From the NCBI RefSeq assembly GCF_008329715.1, contig NZ_VTSR01000016.1:62001-126000 (forward strand): 64,000 nucleotides of DNA, written 5' to 3'. Of the stretch, positions 18,077 to 28,658 are shown in pieces. Each line of letters starts with the position of its first letter. The first letter of the stretch is position 1. The DNA is from Gimesia chilikensis. GTDB taxonomy: Bacteria; Planctomycetota; Planctomycetia; Planctomycetales; Planctomycetaceae. The notes beneath the pieces are model-generated. The model searched no databases, was not told the DNA's origin, and saw only the letters and a list, made by a program, of their open reading frames with translations. A program made the translations under genes and the position numbers.

Positions 18077-20290
18077 ATGTCTATCGGTGCCCAGAACTAT
18101 TCGAACCAGCCCCTGCACCTGCGAATGCGGGCCGACCTGCAGGTGCAGCCGCTTCAGTTTGGCGGCAAGACGTACTGGGGCATCAAGGATCCGTTTTCGC
18201 TCCAGTACTATCAGCTCAGGGACGAGGAATACTTCATCCTCAAACAGCTGGACGGCGTGGCTTCGTTCGAAAGTATCCGCAGGCAGTACGAAAAAAAGTT
18301 CCTGCCTCAGAAACTGGAAGCCTCACACCTGCAGGGCTTTTTATCGCGACTGCATGAAGCAGGTCTGATTCTGGCTGATGCCCTCGGGCAGGGTGAAATT
18401 CTGCTGGAACGTCAGATACAGAAACAGCAACAGGCCCGGCGGGCCCGCTGGATGAATCCGCTGGCCATTCGCTTCCGGGGCGTTGACCCACATCGACTGC
18501 TGACCTGGCTGCAGCCGGTCGCGGCGCTCTGCTTTACTCCCTGGTTTCTGCTGGCGACGCTGCTGCTGTTTGCCTCGGCAGTGACGCTCGTCTTCACACA
18601 CTTCGATGCAGTTGTCGCCCAACTGCCCGAGTTCACCACCTTTTTTGAAGCGAAGAACCTGGTTCTGCTCGGGGTCAGTCTGGCGCTGGTCAAGATCCTG
18701 CACGAGCTGGGTCACGCGCTCGCCTGCCGACACTTTGGCGGGGAGTGTCGCGAAATGGGCGTCATGCTGCTGGCCTTCATCCCCTGCCTGTACGTCAACG
18801 TCAGCGATGCGTGGACGATGACGCAGAAGTGGCACCGGATCATCGTGAGCGCGGCGGGCATCCTCGTAGAACTGGTGATCTCATCGGTCTGCGTGTTTCT
18901 CTGGTGGTTTACGTATCCCGGTCTGTTTCATTCGCTCTGCCTGAATATCGTCTTCGTCTGCTCGGTGAGTACACTGCTGCTCAACGGCAATCCGCTGCTC
19001 CGCTACGATGGCTACTACATTCTGCTGGACCTGGTCGAGGTGCCGAACCTCAGACAGCGGGCCCAGACTATTGTTTCCAACCGCGTGCATCATTTTTTCT
19101 TCGGACACAAGGCAGACACCCTGCTCCGCGAACCCCGACGGCTGCGGCGTTTTCTGTTTGCCTACGGGGTTGCCTCGGCGATTTACCGCTGGCTGGTTGT
19201 GTTTCTGATTCTGACCGTCTGTTATTATGTACTGGAACCCTACGGCCTGGAAATCATCGCGCAGGTCATGGGAGCCTTCATCTTTTTGGGAATGCTGATC
19301 GTGCCCGTCAAATCCGGAATCAAGGAAATTCAGACTTACGCGAACGCGGGTCGCATCGACGGCGGTCGTTTTGTCCGGCGTGCGGCACTGGTCCTCCTGC
19401 TCCTGATGGGGCTGCTGCTGATTCCCTTCCCGCACCGTATCTCTGCCCCGGCGTTGATTGAACTGCAGGACGCGAAGCACGTCTATGTCACGTCCCCGGG
19501 GTTTGTCGCTTCCATCGCCAGCCCTCAAACCGTGGTCGAACCAGGAGCCCTCATTGCCCGCCTGCAGAACGATCAGATCGATCTGGAAATTCTCAAGCTC
19601 AAAGGACAGATCAGCGAACAGCAGATTCGCATCACCACGCTCAAGACGCGTCAGGTCGACGATCCCGATGCCGCCCGCGAACTGCCCACCGCCGAGGAAC
19701 AGCTGACCGATCTCAAGGACCAGCTCGCACAACGACTCACCGATCAACGCCGTCTCACCCTGACTGCCCCCGTGGGAGGGACTTTGATTCCCGCGCCCCG
19801 TACACCCGCACCTGCCGATGCAGCGGAGTTGCCCGACTGGGTCGGCTCTCCCTTCGATGCGGATAACCAGCACTGCTTTCTGAAGCGGGGGACCTGGCTC
19901 TGTTCGCTGGGAAATCCCCGCGCGCTGCAGGCCAGCCTGATTGTGGATCAGGAGGACGTCGAGTATGTGCAGGCCGGACAGACCGTGCGGATTCTGCTCG
20001 ACGAATTTCCGGATCAGGTCATCACAGGCACGATCGACGACATCGCGGAGATCGATCTCGAAGATCTGCACCCCAACCTGATTCACCGGGAAGAGGTGAT
20101 TACTGAAGTCGATGCCGAGGGCAAGCGGCGACTCAGCAGCACTTCCTACCTGGTAAGGGTCAAACTGGATGTGACAGACGAACAACCCGTGATTCACGCT
20201 TCCGGACAGGCCAAAATCGTGGTTGCCCCGGAATCCCTGGGGAAAAAGGCTTATCGCGGTCTGCGCAAGACCTTTCGATTACTGCAATAA
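18077..20290 (+). CDS. M50-family (site-2 protease-like) membrane protein fused to a HlyD-like domain
   Basis: A 737-residue polytopic protein. Residues about 1-110 form a cytosolic domain like those before M50 modules in export proteins, with a PqqD-like winged-helix look (FILKQLDG, a helix, GLILADAL). Membrane segments carry the M50 signature HELGH (209-213) and the second-site NPLLRYDGYY (about 303-312), so the zinc ligands are present. Four or more further membrane helices follow to about 455. The C-terminus (460-737) has lipoyl-like and coiled segments (VTSPGFVASIASPQTVVEPG, LTDLKDQLAQRLTDQRR) and a barrel ending before a short basic tail. It pairs with the adaptor gene upstream. Either regulated proteolysis or export of a peptide is possible; the substrate is not in view. 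Confidence 0.82.
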   Translation: MSIGAQNYSNQPLHLRMRADLQVQPLQFGGKTYWGIKDPFSLQYYQLRDEEYFILKQLDGVASFESIRRQYEKKFLPQKLEASHLQGFLSRLHEAGLILADALGQGEILLERQIQKQQQARRARWMNPLAIRFRGVDPHRLLTWLQPVAALCFTPWFLLATLLLFASAVTLVFTHFDAVVAQLPEFTTFFEAKNLVLLGVSLALVKILHELGHALACRHFGGECREMGVMLLAFIPCLYVNVSDAWTMTQKWHRIIVSAAGILVELVISSVCVFLWWFTYPGLFHSLCLNIVFVCSVSTLLLNGNPLLRYDGYYILLDLVEVPNLRQRAQTIVSNRVHHFFFGHKADTLLREPRRLRRFLFAYGVASAIYRWLVVFLILTVCYYVLEPYGLEIIAQVMGAFIFLGMLIVPVKSGIKEIQTYANAGRIDGGRFVRRAALVLLLLMGLLLIPFPHRISAPALIELQDAKHVYVTSPGFVASIASPQTVVEPGALIARLQNDQIDLEILKLKGQISEQQIRITTLKTRQVDDPDAARELPTAEEQLTDLKDQLAQRLTDQRRLTLTAPVGGTLIPAPRTPAPADAAELPDWVGSPFDADNQHCFLKRGTWLCSLGNPRALQASLIVDQEDVEYVQAGQTVRILLDEFPDQVITGTIDDIAEIDLEDLHPNLIHREEVITEVDAEGKRRLSSTSYLVRVKLDVTDEQPVIHASGQAKIVVAPESLGKKAYRGLRKTFRLLQ

Positions 20291-20461
20291 ACCACACCCT
20301 AACACACCCGCTTTTCCTGATTTAACATTCACTATTCTGACAAGATCACCATTTGCAGATTGGTGACCAACTGCTAGAATCCCCCCGAATCTTTGAAGAT
20401 CTCAGAATTTCAACGTTGAAAATCCAAGCGATATTATGGCCGGAAGCAAGGAGGCGACCCG

Positions 20462-21424
20462 ATGAGCCATTCACCAGCACAACCCTCGACCCCTTTAAAC
20501 ATTGTGGTACTTGCCGGCGGGGAATCTGCCGAAAGTGACATCAGCCTGAAGAGTGGCGAGAATGTGTCGCGCGCGTTGACTGCGCGAGGACATCAGGTGG
20601 TGACGGTCGATCCTTCCCTGGTCGATCTCGAAACCTATGACTGGTCGACCTGCGACGTCGTGTTCCTGGCATTGCACGGAACCTACGGCGAAGACGGCAC
20701 CATCCAGGCCACACTCGAACGTTTAGGTGTTCCATACTCCGGTTGCGATGCTCCCACTTCCAAGCTGGCCTTCAGCAAGTCGGCCTCCAAGGAACGTTTC
20801 ATACAGCAGAATGTGAGCACGCCTTCATACGTATTGATTCACGAATCAGACGATGCCCAGCGCATCGAACAGCATGCCCGCAGCATGGGTTATCCACTGG
20901 TGGTCAAGCCGGATGCCCAGGGCTCCAGTCTCGGGGTGACGATTGTCAAATCGCCCGAAGAACTGCCGCAGGCGCTGTCCCGCTGTTTTCATTATGACTC
21001 TTTCGGCATTATGGAGTCGGCAATCGCGGGTACAGAATGGACCGTCAGCCTCGTGGACGACGACGTGCTGCCTTTGATTCAGATCGAAACGCCTCACGAA
21101 TTCTTCGACTACGAAGCCAAGTACCTGGAAGACTCGACTCAGTATCACTTCGAGTTCCAGCAGCCCACGAACGTGATTCAGTCGATCATTAAAACGGGCG
21201 TCGGTGCCTGCCAGGCACTGGGAACGAGCGGCATCGTACGGGTCGATATCCTGCTGGATCGCTTTCAGCAGCCCTGGGTACTGGAAGTGAATACCATTCC
21301 CGGATTCACCGACCATTCGCTGGTCCCCAAAGCGGCCGCTCAGGCGGGTCTCGACTTTGGTGAATTGTGCGAACGGGTCCTGCTCAGCCGCCTGGCGAAA
21401 GCCACCACCCGCCCGCAAAACTGA
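20462..21424 (+). CDS. ddl: D-alanine--D-alanine ligase
   Basis: ATP-dependent ligase making the D-Ala-D-Ala dipeptide for peptidoglycan stem peptides; cytosolic. The 320-residue length is typical. Motifs in order: VVLAGGESAESDISLKSG (N-terminal D-Ala site), LHGTYGEDGTIQATLERLGV, the ATP-grasp lysine segment LVVKPDAQGSSLGVTIV, and the metal-binding end VDILLDRFQQPWVLEVNTIP followed by GFTDHSLVPKAAAQAG. RBS AAGGAGG at 20449-20455 precedes the ATG. The adjacent FtsQ-like gene is a remnant of the dcw cell-wall cluster order. Its presence supports peptidoglycan synthesis in this organism, as now accepted for planctomycetes. Confidence 0.96.
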   Translation: MSHSPAQPSTPLNIVVLAGGESAESDISLKSGENVSRALTARGHQVVTVDPSLVDLETYDWSTCDVVFLALHGTYGEDGTIQATLERLGVPYSGCDAPTSKLAFSKSASKERFIQQNVSTPSYVLIHESDDAQRIEQHARSMGYPLVVKPDAQGSSLGVTIVKSPEELPQALSRCFHYDSFGIMESAIAGTEWTVSLVDDDVLPLIQIETPHEFFDYEAKYLEDSTQYHFEFQQPTNVIQSIIKTGVGACQALGTSGIVRVDILLDRFQQPWVLEVNTIPGFTDHSLVPKAAAQAGLDFGELCERVLLSRLAKATTRPQN

Positions 21425-21581
21425 TAAAGTTTACCCAGACGGCCTGTGCCCAGCGGGAATTCTGACTTTTCTGTGGTGTGCCACAACTCGCGCTGCTTGA
21501 GATTGCGATAATGTTAATGCAGGGGACGGTGCGCTGAGGTTGCGTCGCGCGCACCAGAATGGAACACATCAATCAGAGCTC

Positions 21582-22577
21582 ATGAGTCGCAAAGCATCTA
21601 AAAAGAAGCCGACGAAGAAAAAAGTCCCGGCTAAAAAACAGGTCGCAGAGATCGAAGAAGAAGAGGAAGTGCTGGACGAAGAACGGTCTGCGCTGAGCCC
21701 CGCGCGACTGGTCCGCCTGCTGTTTCGTCCCAAGGTGCTTTTGATTCTGGCGGTGGGAATTACCGTCTGGTTCTTTTCGCAGAAGCTCAAGGATCAGCTC
21801 CCCGATCTGGCAGAACAGGAACAATACCAGATTGAAACCCGCAGTCTGTCGCTGATTCCCGCCCCTCCCCACTACGTCCCCATTGATCTGGTCGATCAGG
21901 TGATCAAACGCAACCAGCTGCCTGAGAAGGTCTCGCTGCTGGATCGGGATCTGGTCATAAAGGTTGCGGAAGCATTCCAGAAACATCCCTGGGTCCAAAA
22001 AGTCGTCTCGGTTCGCAAGACGAGTACGGTTGAAGTCGAGCTGCAGTTCCGTAAGCCGGCAGCGATGGTGGAATTCAAACAGCGTCTGTTACCCGTCGAC
22101 AACGCGGGCGTCCTGCTGCCTCCCGAAGACTTTTCGGTCTCCGATGCCCGCCGCTACCCGGTGATTACCGGCGTCGAATCGGTTCCCGCCGGCCCTCCTG
22201 GAAATGCCTGGGGCGATGTCACCGTCACCGGTGCTGCCCAGCTGGCCGAAGCACTTTCGCCGCACTGGAAGGAACTGGAAATCGTCGCGATCGCCGCGCC
22301 TCCCCGCCTGAGCGAAGCGAGTACGCTGGACGATCTGATCTTCCGGCTGATCACCGCAGGCGGTTCGGAGATTGTCTGGGGTCGGTCTCCCAAAAGCCAG
22401 CGACGGGGAGAGCTCCGCGTCGATCAGAAGATCGGCAAGCTGGAAAAATACCATCGGGATTACGGCGGGTTTGATCGGCCACACGGTCCGTATGAAATCG
22501 ACATTCGGCACTGGCAGGAAATTTCCCGCCGCCCGCTTCGCCAGCAGAGTCACCGCCGAACTTTGATGCGCCGCTGA
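21582..22577 (+). CDS. FtsQ/DivIB-like protein with POTRA-type domain
   Basis: A 331-residue single-pass protein: a very basic cytosolic N-terminus (KKKPTKKKVPAKK), an acidic run, one membrane segment near residues 47-63 (VLLILAVGITVWFF), then an extracytoplasmic part. Residues about 90-165 look like a POTRA domain (VPIDLVDQVIKRN, HPWVQKVVSVRKTSTVEVEL), followed by a beta domain with KPAAMVEFKQRLLPVDNAG, typical of FtsQ. In other bacteria FtsQ links septal peptidoglycan enzymes in the divisome. The position right after ddl matches the dcw order ddl-ftsQ. The first in-frame ATG at 21540 would add 14 residues; ATG 21582 is preferred because it starts the usual lysine-rich tail. Distance to ddl is 157 bp. 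Confidence 0.7.
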   Translation: MSRKASKKKPTKKKVPAKKQVAEIEEEEEVLDEERSALSPARLVRLLFRPKVLLILAVGITVWFFSQKLKDQLPDLAEQEQYQIETRSLSLIPAPPHYVPIDLVDQVIKRNQLPEKVSLLDRDLVIKVAEAFQKHPWVQKVVSVRKTSTVEVELQFRKPAAMVEFKQRLLPVDNAGVLLPPEDFSVSDARRYPVITGVESVPAGPPGNAWGDVTVTGAAQLAEALSPHWKELEIVAIAAPPRLSEASTLDDLIFRLITAGGSEIVWGRSPKSQRRGELRVDQKIGKLEKYHRDYGGFDRPHGPYEIDIRHWQEISRRPLRQQSHRRTLMRR

Positions 22578-22779
22578 ATCTCAGCTGACTGCAGTGCCTG
22601 GCGCTCTCTCCCGTTCTGACAGCAGCGATTCGCACATCGATCTCCCAGTGCCGTTTTCCTGTTCTATTAAAGAATCTGGGAAAAAATCGTGGAAAACCGA
22701 TTTCAACTCATTAGATTGATAGGGATCTGCATCTTGCAAGCGCGCTGATTTTGACCAGGCTGCCTATGAGGAGAAAGCC

Positions 22780-23511
22780 ATGACTGAAGACGCCATCGTT
22801 CAGGAATACCGGGAACAGGGGTTTGTGCACATTCCCGAATTCTATTCTGCCGAACAGCTGGCCGAGATCCGTGCCGCGGTTGATCGCTACAACCGGGAAG
22901 TGGTTCCCGGAGTGCCTGAGAACGATGTGGTCCTTGAAGCGGATGGCACCGCGATACGCAACTGCTGGCGGATGCAGATCCACGATCCGTTCTTCGCGGA
23001 ACTTCCGCAAGCAGCACAACTGCAACCCCTGATCGCTGCCCTGGTCAACGGCACGCCACTCTGCATGGGAGTGGAGACGTTTAACAAACCGGCGAAAGTC
23101 GGCTCGGGTGTACCGCCGCATCAGGACAATGCCTACTTCTGCCAGGAGCCGCCGGACGTGCTTACGGTCTGGGTCGCCCTGGATGAGGTGACGCCGGAAA
23201 ACGGACCGGTGCAATACGTGGGTGGTTCGCATCAGGCAGGTCTGCAGATACATACGCCGTCAGGTGTCAAAGGGAATTCGTTCGGTCTGGCGGAAGACGT
23301 TGATGCCGCAACAGCAACGCCGGCACTGCTCAAAGCCGGTGATGTACTGATCCATCACTGTCAGACCATTCATTTCAGCGATCCCAATGTCAGCGATCAT
23401 CCGCGGCTCGGTCTGTTGATGGTCTTTCGAGGTGAACACACACAGGATTCGCCTGAAATGAAAGCCGCTTATCAGAAGGCACGGGCCCTGATGGAGTCGC
23501 AGGCAAGCTGA
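22780..23511 (+). CDS. Phytanoyl-CoA dioxygenase (PhyH) family protein
   Basis: A 243-residue non-haem Fe(II)/2-oxoglutarate oxygenase of the PhyH family, cytosolic. The iron ligands fit: HQD within PPHQDNAYF (His114, Asp116) and a distal His in HHCQTIHFSDPN, with Arg of HPRLGLL as the likely 2-oxoglutarate anchor. VQYVGGSHQAGL is the family's typical segment between them. Length is normal. The natural substrate cannot be read from sequence; planctomycetes carry many such paralogues. RBS GAGGAGAAAG lies just before the ATG. The gene stands alone, over 200 bp from neighbours on each side. Confidence 0.87.
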   Translation: MTEDAIVQEYREQGFVHIPEFYSAEQLAEIRAAVDRYNREVVPGVPENDVVLEADGTAIRNCWRMQIHDPFFAELPQAAQLQPLIAALVNGTPLCMGVETFNKPAKVGSGVPPHQDNAYFCQEPPDVLTVWVALDEVTPENGPVQYVGGSHQAGLQIHTPSGVKGNSFGLAEDVDAATATPALLKAGDVLIHHCQTIHFSDPNVSDHPRLGLLMVFRGEHTQDSPEMKAAYQKARALMESQAS

Positions 23512-23910
23512 TCCGGCTGTATTTCCCGCTTCTGGCCTCTGGGCAGGTGTTCAAATTGTCTCCAGTGGTCGGTTCTGCGTCAAAAGAGACCGATTCGGGA
23601 AGAATTCGGGAATCTACGTTACTTTCCGGTGATTTAAAGTGACTTCCGTACCCCGTTCTGCTTGATTTTCCCTGTTTTGACGCTTAGATAAGTGGTTACC
23701 TTTCATAATTCCGTTCTGAGAGGAAGCGATTGGCCGTTTGTTGACTTCAAAAAAACAGCACCCTAAAATCGCTAACTTAGCATTGTTTAATAATTCGACT
23801 TCAAGACACAGGGAGAGAATCGAATCTACGCTCCTGAAAATTCAGGTCGTTGATTAGCATTTTTCGGTTCTTATTTCGCTCGCCAAATAAAGCAAAGGGG
23901 AATGACAACG
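23512..23910 (+). other. Intergenic region with acs promoter and long leader
   Basis: About 400 bp, AT-rich in its right half, without a gene. It contains the predicted acs promoter and a leader of roughly 130 nt in which I see no known riboswitch. Confidence 0.6.
23741..23769 (+). promoter_or_regulatory. Sigma70-type promoter of acs
   Basis: TTGACT (23741-23746), a 17-nt spacer and TAAAAT (23764-23769). Transcription would start near 23776, giving a leader of about 135 nt. Confidence 0.6.
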
Positions 23911-25866
<1,956 letters not shown>

Positions 25867-25925
25867 GACTCGCGGACTCAGGTCCCCGTTATCTATAATG
25901 TGCCCTGCGGCACAAAACCAATTTT

Positions 25926-25960
25926 GCAGGATGGTCGCTTTCGGCCATCCTGCTCTTTCT
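25926..25960 (+). terminator. Rho-independent terminator of acs
   Basis: Stem GCAGGATGG (25926-25934) with CCATCCTGC (25945-25953), followed by a T-rich tail TCTTTCTTTA. It lies inside the 5' extension of the larB reading frame and so excludes the upstream larB start at 25898. Confidence 0.85.
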
Positions 25961-25999
25961 TTATATACCGGCTTTTACACTGGAAAAAGAGGCACTCTG

Positions 26000-26788
26000 A
26001 TGGCAGATGATCAACTTTCTCAACTGTTTGAACTGGTAAAACAGGGAACGCTCTCTGTGGAACAGGCGGTCGAGCAGGCGGAGAGCCAGGGACATCATAA
26101 ATCGGGAATGCTCTCTTCCGCGAACATCGACCTCGATCGCAGTTCCCGCTGCGGTTATCCCGAAGTCATCTACTGCGAAGGCAAGACGTCCACCGCGCTG
26201 GTTGAAATCTTCACGCTGCTGCTCGAATCAAAACAACGCTGCCTGGGCACACGGATTTCCGAAGAGCAGGCCGAGACCGTACTCAAGCAGTTTCCCCAGG
26301 CGATCTACAACCAGGTGGCGCGGACCATTCGCATCCCGGAAAAAGAAGCTGCTTTCGACGAAGAGTTGACCAAGGGCAAAATCACGGTGCTGACCGCAGG
26401 CACCAGTGATCGTCCCGTCGCGGAAGAGGCGATGGAAACACTGATCTGGATGGGCTACGAGCCGGACCTGATTGTGGATGTGGGCGTCGCTGGACCGCAT
26501 CGCCTGATCGAACAGTTACCCCGCATTCAGAACGTTTCGGCCATCATTGTGGCTGCCGGAATGGAAGGGGCGCTCCCCTCGGTGGTCGGTGGCTGGGTCT
26601 CCTGCCCGGTGATCGCGGTGCCGACGAGCGTCGGTTATGGCGCGAGCCTGGGCGGCCTGACGGCGCTGCTCGGCATGCTCAACAGTTGTGCCGCGAATGT
26701 GACCGTGGTTAATATCAATGCAGGCTTCAAAGCCGGTTTCATCGCCGGTCTGATCGCCGACCAGCAGCGTACCTCCTCCGAAAGTTGA
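26000..26788 (+). CDS. larB: LarB, pyridinium-3,5-biscarboxylate mononucleotide synthase
   Basis: Carboxylates nicotinate adenine dinucleotide to the precursor of the nickel-pincer nucleotide used by lactate racemase and related enzymes. The 262-residue form has an N-terminal helical part (residues 1-60) and the PurE-like C-terminal domain: SSRCGYPEVIYCEGKT, TAGTSDRPVAEEA, DVGVAGPHRL, VAAGMEGALPSVVGG, and GYGASLGGLTALLGMLNSC. ATG 26000 follows GAGGCA; an earlier in-frame start at 25898 lies in the acs terminator. LarC, LarE and LarA are not in this window; only an M23 peptidase follows at 23 bp. The cofactor's user enzyme here is unknown. Confidence 0.88.
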   Translation: MADDQLSQLFELVKQGTLSVEQAVEQAESQGHHKSGMLSSANIDLDRSSRCGYPEVIYCEGKTSTALVEIFTLLLESKQRCLGTRISEEQAETVLKQFPQAIYNQVARTIRIPEKEAAFDEELTKGKITVLTAGTSDRPVAEEAMETLIWMGYEPDLIVDVGVAGPHRLIEQLPRIQNVSAIIVAAGMEGALPSVVGGWVSCPVIAVPTSVGYGASLGGLTALLGMLNSCAANVTVVNINAGFKAGFIAGLIADQQRTSSES

Positions 26789-26811
26789 CCCCATAACGAG
26801 AGACTCCCGCC

Positions 26812-28311
26812 ATGCTGAATCTGTCCCCCCGTACTCTGCTCTGCGTTCTGCTCATCCTATTGGGCAGCTGTCTGTCAGGATTCCCGACACACGCGGCAGA
26901 TGAGAAACCGGCCCTGGATCCGATCGTGCGGGTTGTTGATCTGAACGTGGGTGAAACGACGACCGTCACGCTCGGCAATGGAGAACAGGTCAAAGTCAAA
27001 CTCTGTGATCTCAAGGAGACCCGCGACCCGATTCGCAACGCGGTGCGCAGTGCGATTGTCACCGTAGAAGTAGACGGCGAAACCATCGAGCTGGAATCGG
27101 GCATGTATAATCTGCCACAGACGATTGGCAAAGTGCAGATCGACTGTTCGATTACCAGCGGTTACAACTCCAACGGCACGCCGTCATTCTGGGGGCTCGA
27201 CAAAGATGCCCGGCTCCGCCTGTGGCCGAATGGTTCGCCGCTGCTCAAACCAGGTTCATTTATTTATCCCGTCGATCAACGCTGGTTCGCCACGCGCACC
27301 TGGTACGACAATGAACCGGTAGACGGCGGCCATGAGATCCTGCCGAAGATTTACTATCACAGCGGTCTGGATATCGGCGGTGCTGAAAAACTGACGCGGG
27401 TCATCGCGGCCACCGATGCGATCGTGGTCTCTTCCGGAACGGACGTGCTGGACGGTCACAAAAAAGATACGCCGGTGAAACCGCGGTATGACGTCGTCTA
27501 TCTGCTGGACGCCCGGGGCTGGTATTACCGTTACAGCCACCTTCACAAAATCAACGATCGCATCCGCCCGGGACGACTGATCAAACAGGGCGAAGAGATC
27601 GGTATCCTCGGAAAGAAAGGGGCCAGCGGCGGCTGGTCGCATCTGCACTTTGAAATCAAAAGCCGCCAACCATCGGGCAAGTGGGGCACCCAGGCAGGTT
27701 ACGCTTTCATCTGGGAAGCATACCGTAATCAATACCAGCCCAAACTGGTCGCGAACACGCGTCGCAAACACATGGTCCTGCCGGGTAACACGGTCACTCT
27801 GAGCGGAGTACAGTCCTACAGTGTGAATTCCAGCATCGTTGATTACGAATGGATCTTCAGTGACGGCACGACCACCCGGGGCCCTGCGATCGAACGCAAA
27901 TATGACTCTCCTGGTATTTATTGTGAAACGCTTAAAGTCACCGACGAAGCGGGGAACGTCGATTATGATTTCGCGGAAGTCATGGTCCTCGATCCCAAAG
28001 ACAAAGAACATTACGTGCCCCGGATTCATGCGAGCTACTGGCCTTCGCTCAAGAACAAAGTGGGGGAGCCGATCACTTTCAAGGTCCGGTCATTCAACAA
28101 TACTTTCGGCGAAGAGGTCTGGGACTTCGGTGATGGCACACCTGAAGTCCGGGTCAAATCAGACGGCAATGTGAACCCGCTGAATGAAGATGGTTACGCG
28201 ATCACAAAACACACGTATCAGAAACCCGGCGATTACCTGGTGAAGGTGGAACGCAGCCGCGAGGATGCCGTGAAAGCAGAGACGCGGTTACATGTGCGCG
28301 TGGAACCGTAA
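26812..28311 (+). CDS. Secreted M23 (LytM-type) peptidase with PKD-like domains
   Basis: A 499-residue exported protein (signal peptide, cleavage near THAA-DE). A beta-rich N-terminal domain (30-120) comes first. The M23 core follows with HSGLDIGG (zinc His and Asp near 180-184), YRYSHLHKI and the HxH of SHLHFEIK near 280. Two PKD-like beta-sandwiches end it: YEWIFSDGTTTRG with KYDSPGIYCETLKVTDEAG, then EVWDFGDGTPEV with KPGDYLVKVERS. All four metal-site residues appear intact, so it may cut peptidoglycan cross-links or other glycine-rich peptides in the periplasm. It lies 23 bp after larB on the same strand, but no functional link is obvious. Confidence 0.85.
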   Translation: MLNLSPRTLLCVLLILLGSCLSGFPTHAADEKPALDPIVRVVDLNVGETTTVTLGNGEQVKVKLCDLKETRDPIRNAVRSAIVTVEVDGETIELESGMYNLPQTIGKVQIDCSITSGYNSNGTPSFWGLDKDARLRLWPNGSPLLKPGSFIYPVDQRWFATRTWYDNEPVDGGHEILPKIYYHSGLDIGGAEKLTRVIAATDAIVVSSGTDVLDGHKKDTPVKPRYDVVYLLDARGWYYRYSHLHKINDRIRPGRLIKQGEEIGILGKKGASGGWSHLHFEIKSRQPSGKWGTQAGYAFIWEAYRNQYQPKLVANTRRKHMVLPGNTVTLSGVQSYSVNSSIVDYEWIFSDGTTTRGPAIERKYDSPGIYCETLKVTDEAGNVDYDFAEVMVLDPKDKEHYVPRIHASYWPSLKNKVGEPITFKVRSFNNTFGEEVWDFGDGTPEVRVKSDGNVNPLNEDGYAITKHTYQKPGDYLVKVERSREDAVKAETRLHVRVEP

Positions 28312-28335
28312 GCGGATTTCATCAGAACGTCTTGT

Positions 28336-28522
28336 GGGTGGTCCCGGATAAAATCCGGGATTGCCGCAGGCAACAGGAGGTAGCAGAGTGCACGGTGGAT
28401 AGTGAATCGACGCACCTGATGTTGTCTGATCCAGATTGATTGGCAGATCAATTCTAACTTGCAGGCCAGATCTGCGACCTCCTGCTCGCTCCGCTCGGCA
28501 CGAATTGCATTCGTGCCCACCC
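28336..28522. repeat. Second REPIN-like inverted-repeat element, 187 bp
   Basis: Two halves in opposite orientation. The left half has GGGTGG (28336-28341), hairpin TCCCGGAT/ATCCGGGA (28342-28360) and AGGAGGTAGCAGA (28375-28387). The right half on the other strand has GGGTGG (28522-28517), hairpin with perfect 9-bp arms (28497-28517) and AGGAGGTCGCAGA (28483-28471). The conserved flanks match almost base for base while the hairpin arms differ but stay self-complementary. It fills most of the 347 bp gap between the M23 gene and the next start. No ORF inside. Confidence 0.65.
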
Positions 28523-28658
28523 TTTCCCTCATGATCAATTCAGAGACTGCAATCGCATTCCCTGCTGGCAATTGACTCCCTGCAGATTTACAATGGACGG
28601 GAGCTTCCTCGAACTCGAAATTCATCCCTTTAACATACCTGCCGGGAACCTGCCTGCC

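Noticed and set aside
18881-20197. 438-codon minus-strand frame
   Set aside because: Shadow of the M50/HlyD gene.
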